The notes under the pieces were generated by a model. It was given only the letters and a program-made list of their open reading frames with translations. It was not told where the DNA came from and did not search any database. Below, piece by piece: positions 1 to 7,594 of a stretch of DNA of 18,979 nucleotides. The stretch's first letter is position 1, and every line of letters starts with the position of its first letter. The position numbers and the translations under genes were made by a program. The DNA lies in assembly GCA_019056875.1 (NCBI GenBank), contig DXJA01000267.1, positions 1-18,979 on the forward strand, read 5' to 3'. Source of the stretch: Candidatus Jordarchaeum madagascarense. Lineage in GTDB: Archaea > Asgardarchaeota > Jordiarchaeia > Jordiarchaeales > Jordiarchaeaceae.

Positions 1-169
1 TGTTAACTATTTTAAGAAAATAATTAATTTGATTCATTCTTAGTGAGGACATGGCATAAATAAATTACACGGTTGGCATAAAAAATTACTACGTATCAAT
101 CCTTATAGCGAAATTTTTGGGGAAGCGATTTGGAGGATAACAGTGTATTGTGGCCAGGGCTGGGGTTTA

Positions 170-1507
170 TTAATGTTCTGCTTTTCTCAAAGCTCGTGCT
201 CGATTAATGAAGGCTTCCTGAAACGTGGGGTCGAGTTCGATGGCGCGGGTATAGTCATCTATAGCCTTGTCAATTTCACCTTTTTCCTCCCATACAAGAC
301 CCCGGTTGTTATAAATAATTGCATCATGGGGTTCGATTTCAAGGGCTTTATTATGATCCGCTATTGCTTTAGCGAGATACCCTTTCTTTCTCCAAGCAAG
401 TCCTCGGAAATCGTAAGCTGGTGCATAAAAAGGAAAGAATTCGATGGCATATGTGAGATCGTCTATCGCCTTGTCATAATCTTCCTTTTTATACCAGATG
501 ATTCCTCGGTTATTATATGCCTCTGCATAATCCGGATTTAATTCAGTTGTGCTACTATAATCGTCTATCGCCTTGTCTAAATCCCCTTGGTCTTCCCAGG
601 CAATTGCACGGTAAAAGTATACGTTTGCGTTATTTGGTTCGATTTCTATGGCTTGATTGAAGTCTTCTATTGCCTTGTCCAATTCTTTCATATGATGCCA
701 AGCCAGACCTCTTAAAAAATAATTTACAGCATTGTTTGGTTCCATTTCTATGGCTTGGGTGAAGTCGTCTATAGCGCGTTTAATTCTTCCTTTCTTAAAC
801 CAAGAAATTCCGCTATAAAGTGGATGATTATAATAATTATCTAACAGAGAAGGAGTTAAATTAATAGCCCGAATATAATCCTCCACCGCCTTGTCGTGAA
901 TCACTTTATCATACCAGGCAAGTCCACGATAATAGTAAGCGTTTCCATAATTGGGTGCTATTTTTATAGCTTGGGTATGATCTTCTATTGCCTTGTCCAG
1001 TTCACCTTTTTCGTACCAGGCAAGTCCACGATTATAATACGCATCTGCCAACACAGGGTCAAGCTCTATAGCTCGGTTGTAGTCCTTTATTGCTTCGTCC
1101 ATTTCACCCTTTTCGTACCAGGAAATACCACGGTTATTGAATGCGAAAGCATTTTTAGCATCTAAATCGATTGCACGGTTATAATCCTCTATCGCCTTAT
1201 CAAATTCTCTCCACTTTCTTCAAACAGTTCCACGTTCAATATAAGCATACACATTATTTGGTTCCAGTTCTATTACACGTGTAAAATCATCTATTGCCCT
1301 ATTATAATCATTCATAACATACCAAGTATACCCACGGTTATAGTAGGCCTCCGCGAAATTGGGGTCGCGTCCAATTGCACGTGTAAAATCCGTTACCGCC
1401 CTATAACACTTCCCCTTCTTCATCCAATTTTTCCCACTGTTATTATAATATTTTGCATCTCTATACACTTTATTAACCGCCAATGAAATGAACTGTATAA
1501 GAAGCAT
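170..1507 (-). pseudogene. 12-repeat TPR protein gene interrupted by one in-frame TGA
   Basis: Read through, this is a 445-codon gene of twelve 34-residue tetratricopeptide repeats, a helical scaffold that binds other proteins; the partner is unknown. Repeats follow the pattern YNRGLAWYEKGELDKAIEDY then AIELDP. The frame is open from the ATG at 1507 to the TAA at 170-172 except for a TGA at 1220-1222, in repeat 3. That codon falls on the tryptophan present in the other eleven repeats (GKNW, GYTW, GISW, GLAW and so on), so a TGG to TGA change is the simplest reading. No other stop or frameshift is seen, so the damage is recent, is a sequencing error, or is read through. As it stands the DNA gives a 95-residue head and a C-terminal open part restarting at best at the ATG at 1102. 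Repeat 7 carries a short extra segment. No signal peptide or clear Shine-Dalgarno site; a TATA-like stretch lies near 1565-1578. Confidence 0.8.
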
Positions 1508-1675
1508 TAAACCATTTAATTATTTTTCACGCCCAATGGGTATGCAAGTTAATGAATGCTTATACATTTTTAAAATTATTTATGAAGAATACCCCCCCAA
1601 TCTGTGAATAGTTGGATGAAAATTTATTAGAAACTAAAAATAGTTAAAATATGTCAATTGAAATTGGGTGGTTAA

Positions 1676-2013
1676 GTGTCAGAAAAGTTAATTCTTTCAT
1701 ATGATGCTGGTACCACCTTTTTGAAAACAAGCCTAGTGGACACCAAGATGAACATTATTCGAACAGAGCTTGATAATTATCCAATCTATTTTCCGAAAAG
1801 GGATTACGTGGAGCAGTATTCCCTAGACTTGTGGAACATGATAGTAAAAACTAGAAACAAATTATTGAGGGAGGAAAAAGTTTTCAAGCCAGATTCAGAA
1901 AACGTAAGCTTTATGATAATCTTTTCGTTGAGTTCGAAAAGCTTTACAAGGGCCACAAAATCTGTAAGAATTTGTGTCAAAAAACCCAAATAACAAAAGT
2001 CAACTCACTTTAA
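1676..2013 (+). pseudogene. FGGY-family carbohydrate kinase remnant, internally deleted and frameshifted
   Basis: FGGY kinases phosphorylate sugars such as xylulose or glycerol and are usually about 500 residues long. Here only the two ends remain. The first 64 or so codons match the family N-terminus: LSYDAGTTFLKTSLVD is the phosphate-binding start, and YVEQYSLDLWNMIV matches the usual 'EQ..LW' helix. Directly after, from about 1868, comes EEKVFKPDSENV, which looks like the family's C-terminal segment. A one-base loss near 1904-1907 then moves the reading to another frame, where KLYDNLFVEFEKLYK continues the typical C-terminal helix and ends at the TAA at 2011-2013. The original frame runs on to 1993 as nonsense. 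I infer loss of roughly 350-400 codons, including most of the catalytic core. The GTG start at 1676 follows GGGTGG. Substrate cannot be told. Confidence 0.75.
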
Positions 2014-2106
2014 GGTATTAATTAACTAAAAAATCACTTGTATTCAGAAAAAGGGCCTATCATAACTCTGGATTGTAGATTAACTTAGAGGAGGTACTAT
2101 AAAAGA

Positions 2107-4809
2107 TTGGTAAGAGCCGACGATCTTAACAACAAAGCGGTATCACTCCTAGAGATTGGAAAAAAGGAAGTCAAAAAGCTCTTTGAGCAAGCGTTAAAGA
2201 TAGATTCTCACCATCTACTCGCCAACTACAACTATGGACTGCTGAGGTGGCGGGAAGGCGAAGTTACTGATCTTGAATTTTTCAAGCCCCTCGAGGACGC
2301 CGTATTTGGTCAACCTTTACAAGGCAATTATCTTTTAGGCTTGATGCATATGGAAAGGGGTGAATTAGAGATTGCCTTAGACTGTCTTATAAAAGCCGTG
2401 AAATTATCCCCTAAGGAACCCGATTACCAGAATGCTCTAGGTTTGGTCTACTTTGGTGTGGGAGAATACGCCGAGGCTACTCAATGTTTTACCAAGGCGA
2501 TAGAAAGTGACCCGGGCGACTGGAGATATTACGTTAATTTAGCAGCATCGCTGCTTAGAGAGGGCAGAAGAGAGGAAGCGAAAAGAAACTTATCTCACGC
2601 GCTCTCCACCCAACAGGGACTTTCGGGCACCTTTTCCTGGCTCGGAATTTCACCCACAAAAGATGTAGAAACAATAATTCAATACCTCTACAACCTTAAA
2701 GTGCCCTGGCCCAGACTTATAAAAACATTCACAGGGCATGCAAAGGGGGTGGTGTCTGCTTGTTTTTCTCCGGATGGCAAATTCATACTATCCGGAAGCA
2801 TCGACCACACCATTAAACTCTGGGATTCAGAAACTGCTCAGTGTCTTAAAACCTTGGAAGGACACACAGGAACCGTTAATTCGGTCTGCTTTTCACCAAG
2901 TGGTAGGCTCATCCTATCGGGAAGCAATGATAAGACTCTCAAGCTCTGGAATTTGGAAACTGGAGAATGCCTAAAAACCTTTAAAGGTCACACAGATGCG
3001 GTTCAGTCCGTAAGTTTTTCACCTGATGGTGGATTGGCACTCTCTGGGGGCTGGGACCACCTCCCCGAAAGATTAGATAATACTATCCGGCTCTGGAGCT
3101 TGGAAACTGGAGAATGCCTAAAAACCTTTAAAGGACATACAGGAGGCGTTGAGTCCATCTGTTTTTCGCCCGATGGGCGATTCGCACTCTCCGGAAGTAG
3201 CGACCGCACTCTCAAACTTTGGAACTTGGAAACTGGAGAATGTCTAAAAACCTTTGAAGGTCACGCATCGGATGTTATGTCCGTTTGTTTTTCTTCGGAC
3301 GGCAAACTCGCCCTCTCTGGAAGCGGGGATAAAACAATCAAACTCTGGAATGTGAGAACCGGCCGATGTTTGAGAACCTTTGGAGGACATACCGAGACGG
3401 TTCATTCCGTCAGCTTTTCTCCTGATGATAACTTCGCCATTTCTGGAAGCTGGGACAATACTCTGAAACTTTGGAATGTGGAAACCGGTCAGTGTCTAAA
3501 AACCTTTGAGCATAAGGAATACGTTTGGTCCGCTCGTTTCTCCCCTGATGGTAATTTAGTTCTTTCTGGAAGTCAGGATACCACCCTCAAACTCTGGGAT
3601 GTTTCCACAATAACTGTTGATATAAGGGTGAGACTTAATCCGCCCCTTGACTACAAGTTCTCCGCAGCAATAACACTAACTGAGGATGAGGTTGCCTCTC
3701 GAGTAGATAAGCTCCTCAACAAAGTAGATGTTCTGGTTCGATCTCAAAAATATCCCCAGGCTTATGAAACTATTAGAGAGATACAAAAATATCCCGGCTA
3801 TGAGCGTTCTCCAGAAATCATTGAACTAATCAATAACCTAGGTCACAAATACGGCAAAAGAAAAGGACTGAAAGACTCGTGGCTTCTAAAAAACTTTGAG
3901 GGACACACAAACACCGTTCTTACCGTAAATTTTTCTCCCGATGGTAAACTGGCCGTGTCAGGAAGCTGTGACAACACAATTAAACTCTGGGATGTGCAAA
4001 CCGGCAATTGTTTTAAAACATTAGAGGATCAATGTTTCATTGAGTCTGTTTGTTTTTCTCCTGATGGGAGATTTCTTCTTTCCGGAGGATGGGACGATAA
4101 ACTAAAACTCTGGGATGTGGAAACTGGCGGGTGTCTTAAAACATTTGACGAGGGGTACACGGATGTCGTTTATTCCGTAAGTTTTTCTCCTGACGGCCGA
4201 TGCATCCTTTCAGGAAGTGGTGTAGACCCCTACAGGCGTTCTCTGAATGATGTAGATAATCTCATACTCTGGGATATAGAAACCATAGACCGCATAAAAA
4301 TATTTGAAGGACACTATGGGGGTATTTACTCCACTTGCTTTTCTCCCGATGGCAGATTTGCACTATCCGGAGGTCTAGATAATAATCTTAAACTATGGGA
4401 TTTAGAAACTGGAGAATGTATAAAAATATTTGAGGGCCACAAAGTGCCAGTCACTTCAGTTTGTTTTTCTCCCGATGGTAGACTCGCGCTCTCTGGAAGT
4501 AATGATAGAACCCTAAGACTCTGGGATTCAGAAAGCGGCGAGTGTATAAGAATCTTTGAAGGGCACACAAAGTATGTTACTTCAGTTTGTTTTTCTCCTG
4601 ATGGGCGTTTCGCTCTCTCAGGGGGTGGTGATAAAACAATCAGACTCTGGGATGTGGAAACTGGCAAGTGTGCAAGAACCTCTGAGGCTCACAAATCGAG
4701 TGTCAGTTCCATATGTTTTTCTCCTGATGCCCGATTCGCGGTATCTGGAGGCGGGGATAACACTATAAAATTTTGGTTATTTGACTGGGAATGGATTTTT
4801 CAGGATTAG
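2107..4809 (+). CDS. TPR protein with two seven-bladed WD40 beta-propellers
   Basis: A 900-residue protein with no signal peptide or membrane segment, so probably a cytosolic scaffold; its partners are unknown. Residues 1-180 are TPR-like helices (ALNNKA-type opening, then AEATQCFTKAIESDPGD). Residues about 203-500 hold seven WD40 repeats of the form GH...V.SVCFSPDGR..LSGS.D.TLKLWD.ETG.C. About 500-590 is a helical linker, and about 591-893 holds seven more repeats. Fourteen blades make two closed propellers. The third blade of each half has an insertion before the last strand. The layout and the ending FDWEW resemble bacterial TPR-WD40 proteins I recall from cyanobacteria and planctomycetes, which end in a similar LDWE motif and then continue; here the protein stops at once, so it may be a shortened, transferred member. 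The start is TTG after AGAGGAGGT (2087-2095); no in-frame ATG fits better. Confidence 0.88.
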   Translation: MVRADDLNNKAVSLLEIGKKEVKKLFEQALKIDSHHLLANYNYGLLRWREGEVTDLEFFKPLEDAVFGQPLQGNYLLGLMHMERGELEIALDCLIKAVKLSPKEPDYQNALGLVYFGVGEYAEATQCFTKAIESDPGDWRYYVNLAASLLREGRREEAKRNLSHALSTQQGLSGTFSWLGISPTKDVETIIQYLYNLKVPWPRLIKTFTGHAKGVVSACFSPDGKFILSGSIDHTIKLWDSETAQCLKTLEGHTGTVNSVCFSPSGRLILSGSNDKTLKLWNLETGECLKTFKGHTDAVQSVSFSPDGGLALSGGWDHLPERLDNTIRLWSLETGECLKTFKGHTGGVESICFSPDGRFALSGSSDRTLKLWNLETGECLKTFEGHASDVMSVCFSSDGKLALSGSGDKTIKLWNVRTGRCLRTFGGHTETVHSVSFSPDDNFAISGSWDNTLKLWNVETGQCLKTFEHKEYVWSARFSPDGNLVLSGSQDTTLKLWDVSTITVDIRVRLNPPLDYKFSAAITLTEDEVASRVDKLLNKVDVLVRSQKYPQAYETIREIQKYPGYERSPEIIELINNLGHKYGKRKGLKDSWLLKNFEGHTNTVLTVNFSPDGKLAVSGSCDNTIKLWDVQTGNCFKTLEDQCFIESVCFSPDGRFLLSGGWDDKLKLWDVETGGCLKTFDEGYTDVVYSVSFSPDGRCILSGSGVDPYRRSLNDVDNLILWDIETIDRIKIFEGHYGGIYSTCFSPDGRFALSGGLDNNLKLWDLETGECIKIFEGHKVPVTSVCFSPDGRLALSGSNDRTLRLWDSESGECIRIFEGHTKYVTSVCFSPDGRFALSGGGDKTIRLWDVETGKCARTSEAHKSSVSSICFSPDARFAVSGGGDNTIKFWLFDWEWIFQD

Positions 4810-4860
4810 ATTAGATCGAAAAGAAATTGAGCAGCGGAAAATAGGGAAAAACTCCTCTTC

Positions 4861-4874
4861 TCTTTATTTTTTTT
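4861..4874 (+). terminator. T-rich transcript end after the WD40 gene
   Basis: Eight T residues in a row (4867-4874) inside a T-rich stretch, 50-65 bases after the stop codon of the WD40 gene. This fits the hairpin-free T-tract terminators of archaea. Confidence 0.4.
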
Positions 4875-5014
4875 GCGCAACTGATAAGCGATTAATACGG
4901 ATTCTGACACTAAGATTAAAAGTTTTAAATGATTTATTATTCTCTAGTTTAATGAAAAAGGGTGGAAAAATCGTTGACAAAATAGAAACTTTTTAATCTT
5001 AGAAAGACAATCTT

Positions 5015-5029
5015 AAAAATTAAATAATT
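5015..5029 (+). promoter_or_regulatory. TATA-like element before the glycosyltransferase
   Basis: AAAAATTAAATAATT lies about 26-40 bases upstream of the ATG at 5055. It would place the transcript start near 5040 and leave a short leader that contains the Shine-Dalgarno site TTGGAGG. Confidence 0.4.
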
Positions 5030-5054
5030 TGGAATTCCGGGGCTTGGAGGCAAT

Positions 5055-5882
5055 ATGAAGGAAATGCTAGTTTCCGTTTTAATGCCAGTGTTCAACGCAA
5101 ACCCGCGTTTTCTAGAGGAGAGTGTAGAAAGCATTCTATCACAGACTTACAGTGAGATTGAGTTAATTGTAATACTAGACCCCAATGATCATAGGGAGGA
5201 CTACACATTTGCTGTTCTTGACCAGTTTCGGGATGATCATAGACTACGCTTATTGGTTAACAAGAGCAGACTAGGTCCAGTTGCCTCTATGAATGTAGGT
5301 ATAAATTTTGCTCAAGGAGAATATATAGCGAGAATGGACAGCGATGACGTTAGCATACCAACCCGCATTGAAGAACAAGTTAGATGGCTATCAAGCAAAG
5401 AATTGGATTTGATTGGTTGCTGGTCCTATTTGATTGATGAAAAAGGGCGGATTTTAGCTTACCTCAAGCCACCCTGCGAGTGGGCAAAAATTAGAAAGTA
5501 TTTGTTGTTACATAATCCATTTGTACACAGCTCAGTTCTATTCTCCAAGAATCTCATTAAAACAACAGGACTATATAATCCAAACTTCGAAACATCAGAA
5601 GATTATAATTACTTTATCAGAGCTTTTTCGAAAGGTTTCAAGGGAGCAAATATTCCCTCTTATCTTCACTCATTACGAGAACATTCAAATTCGATGATTC
5701 GCGGCAATCAGTGGAAAGAAAACCGCATAAAACACACAAAAAATATAATTTCCGCTTTTTTTAGTTACGGCTTCTGTAAACCTTGGGACCTAGGCTTCCT
5801 ATTAATAGCCCCCTTAAGTTTTTTTATAAAACCCTCACAAGTGTCCTTCTTTAAAAAATTGTTCGGTTTTTGTAATTTTTAA
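5055..5882 (+). CDS. Family 2 (GT-A fold) glycosyltransferase
   Basis: A 275-residue enzyme expected to move a sugar from a nucleotide-sugar donor to a glycan, lipid or protein acceptor. The start VSVLMPVFNANPRFLEESVESILSQTY is the typical GT2 opening, split here by the asparagine-rich loop, and ARMDSDDVS (DSDD at residues 95-98) is the metal- and donor-binding DxD-type motif. GEYIARMDSDD and the following RIEEQVRWL helix are classical. The last 35 residues are hydrophobic (LGFLLIAPLSFFIKP) and could attach to the membrane. The ATG at 5055 follows a good TTGGAGG site. It stands alone, with no sugar-nucleotide or other glycosyltransferase gene beside it, so the acceptor cannot be guessed; a role in cell-surface glycan or S-layer glycosylation is an inference only. 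Confidence 0.88.
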   Translation: MKEMLVSVLMPVFNANPRFLEESVESILSQTYSEIELIVILDPNDHREDYTFAVLDQFRDDHRLRLLVNKSRLGPVASMNVGINFAQGEYIARMDSDDVSIPTRIEEQVRWLSSKELDLIGCWSYLIDEKGRILAYLKPPCEWAKIRKYLLLHNPFVHSSVLFSKNLIKTTGLYNPNFETSEDYNYFIRAFSKGFKGANIPSYLHSLREHSNSMIRGNQWKENRIKHTKNIISAFFSYGFCKPWDLGFLLIAPLSFFIKPSQVSFFKKLFGFCNF

Positions 5883-5930
5883 TCTCTGGCAAAAGGATTA
5901 TAAAAACCCTTTATTTTTGTAATTTTTAAT
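5867..5930. repeat. 17-bp direct repeat at the glycosyltransferase gene end
   Basis: TTTTTGTAATTTTTAAT occurs exactly at 5867-5883, across the stop codon of the glycosyltransferase, and again at 5914-5930, 47 bases later. Both copies are T-rich and could act as tandem transcript ends. Confidence 0.55.
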
Positions 5931-6243
5931 GCTCATCCCTTCTTTATGCTCTTGATTACTTCTCTTTTTCTTGTCCACTTTCTCTTACTGCTAATATGTA
6001 AAGAATCTGATGAGAGATTGTATGTAAGGAACACCTAATGCTGCCGAGAAGCTGAACATTCTCCTGTTAATCGATTTACCTTAAAGTATGGTTTTATTCC
6101 CAAGATTCCAATGCTTTGACGAAAAATAAATATATTAGATAGACTAATTAAAAGATTAATTCTTGAAGAGCTTAAGAGAGGGAGAAATAGATAATTATTA
6201 AAAGAAGCGTTGTAAGCGGACTTTAATAGCATAGGGGTTCACT
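5883..6243. other. Gene-free stretch before the M48 peptidase
   Basis: This 361-base gap holds the second copy of a 17-bp T-rich repeat (5914-5930), a T-rich tract, and TATA-like sequence at about 6124-6136 and 6193-6204. The latter is suitably placed for the peptidase gene, followed by AGGGGTT before the ATG at 6244. Short open frames on either strand have no recognisable protein character. I see no RNA gene. Confidence 0.5.
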
Positions 6244-7572
6244 ATGGGTAGACTATCATTTCTAAAAGCCAGAATGGGAACATCGATTGCCCTACTATTT
6301 GTGGTGTTACTAATTTTCATTATTGCCTTTGGTGTATTCATACACTTTATTACCTATAATTTTGTATCGGATCCGGCACTATACTTCAATGTGGAGGGCT
6401 TGCTTAGGCTTTTATCGGGTCTTTTCATTTTCCCAATCGTGTTCGTTATATCCCTTAATTTTTTGATGGATTTTGTGTATGCTGGTTCTATGAAATATCC
6501 TAACATTTATTTACAAATGCCGTATCCGTACAATTTTTATTTTATATTGTATAGACTTTATCTCATTGATTATATAATTCCAAACCGAATTTTGTATCTC
6601 GTTTTAATGATTGCCTTGGCAGGAACATTATTGATTTCATTTTCCATAATTTTACAACTTTTAATTGGTCCATGGATGGTACGACGCTCATTACCCCTTA
6701 CTTATCTTTATATCGGTGTCGATTTTCCGCCTGGCAGTGATGTTCCTTGGCTCGTAAAAACAGTTATGGCGTTAGCGGAAAAAAGCGGGGTGCCAACACC
6801 CAGAATTGCAATGTGGTCTAATCCGCTTCCAAACATCTTCGTTTTTGGAAGAACCGCACGCAGTGCTACACTTGTCATTTCCGAAGGACTACTTCGATGG
6901 TTAAATCAAGAGGAGCTCAAGGCGGTTATCGCACATGAGGTAGGCCACCTATACCACAAAGACTATCTCATAATGACATCTCTCGGGTCAATACCCATTC
7001 TTTATTATACTATTGGGAAGTCTATAATTGGGGTGACGCGTAGCCTTTTTAGAAGCTTGAGAGGCATAATATTTGGCATAGCGTTCGCATTACTTTTTGG
7101 ACCAATTGCGATAATATCCTTTATACTATACCTAATAACTAAGCTAATTGTTCTAACACTGAGTAGGCTAAGAGAGTTCTATTCCGACGCCTATGCGGCC
7201 TACTTAACAAGAAATCCGCGAGCGTTAATGAGTGCCCTCACAAAAATTGCATATGGATTATCGCTAAATCCCTGGGAAACATTTGCAGCTACTAATGCAT
7301 TTTTCATAGAAGATCCTGCACATTCAAAAAACGAAATCAAGCGAATCGCAGAAAGGGCACATGATTATGACATAGATAAGGACGGCACCCTCGATGAGAA
7401 AGAGCTCCAAATCGCTATGGAGCAAGAGGCAAAAAAGTTTAGATTTAGCCGGTTAAAAAGCATTTTTTCCACACATCCACCAACATACAAACGCATACTT
7501 CTTTTGAAGAAGATAGAAAAAGAGATGTCCTCAGGAAAATACACAACAAAAAACATATACAAATACATTTAA
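6244..7572 (+). CDS. Membrane M48 (HtpX/Ste24-like) zinc metallopeptidase with an EF-hand loop
   Basis: A 442-residue integral membrane protease of the HtpX type, whose family members cut misfolded or selected membrane proteins. Hydrophobic segments lie at about residues 13-37, 52-76, 117-141, 241-260 and 272-306. HEVGH at 231-235 gives two zinc ligands and the catalytic glutamate; REFYSDAYAA at 310-319 supplies the third ligand, Glu311. STHPPT (409-414) is the usual M48 C-terminal motif. Between these, residues 376-387 read DIDKDGTLDEKE, a textbook 12-residue EF-hand loop (Asp 1, 3 and 5, Gly 6, Asp 9, Glu 12), flanked by helical sequence. This is unusual for the family and suggests calcium binding. 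The ATG at 6244 follows AGGGGTT. The gene lies 22 bases before a TPR gene, probably in one transcript. I do not use the htpX symbol because the archaeal copies form several subgroups. Confidence 0.9.
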   Translation: MGRLSFLKARMGTSIALLFVVLLIFIIAFGVFIHFITYNFVSDPALYFNVEGLLRLLSGLFIFPIVFVISLNFLMDFVYAGSMKYPNIYLQMPYPYNFYFILYRLYLIDYIIPNRILYLVLMIALAGTLLISFSIILQLLIGPWMVRRSLPLTYLYIGVDFPPGSDVPWLVKTVMALAEKSGVPTPRIAMWSNPLPNIFVFGRTARSATLVISEGLLRWLNQEELKAVIAHEVGHLYHKDYLIMTSLGSIPILYYTIGKSIIGVTRSLFRSLRGIIFGIAFALLFGPIAIISFILYLITKLIVLTLSRLREFYSDAYAAYLTRNPRALMSALTKIAYGLSLNPWETFAATNAFFIEDPAHSKNEIKRIAERAHDYDIDKDGTLDEKELQIAMEQEAKKFRFSRLKSIFSTHPPTYKRILLLKKIEKEMSSGKYTTKNIYKYI

Positions 7573-7594
7573 ACTGTAAGGTGTGGCTACAGAG

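Noticed and set aside
143..541. Plus-strand open frame of 132 codons
   Set aside because: It runs antisense to the TPR repeats; its length is a by-product of the repeated codon pattern and it has no own signals.
170..1507. Genome-wide reassignment of TGA to tryptophan
   Set aside because: nrtR and the gene ending at 14950 use TGA as stop at sensible protein ends, so one nonsense codon is the simpler explanation.
2740..4770. Repeat array resembling CRISPR or satellite DNA
   Set aside because: The repeats of about 126 bases are in-frame WD40 codons with varied sequence and no spacers.
4781..4996. Plus-strand frame of 71 codons after the WD40 gene
   Set aside because: It overlaps the WD40 end in another frame, contains the T-tract and shows no protein family features; it is not a convincing frameshifted continuation of the WD40 protein either.
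6035..6232. Minus-strand frame of 65 codons in the gap before the M48 peptidase
   Set aside because: No Shine-Dalgarno site, AT-driven composition, no recognisable motif, and it overlaps the likely peptidase promoter.
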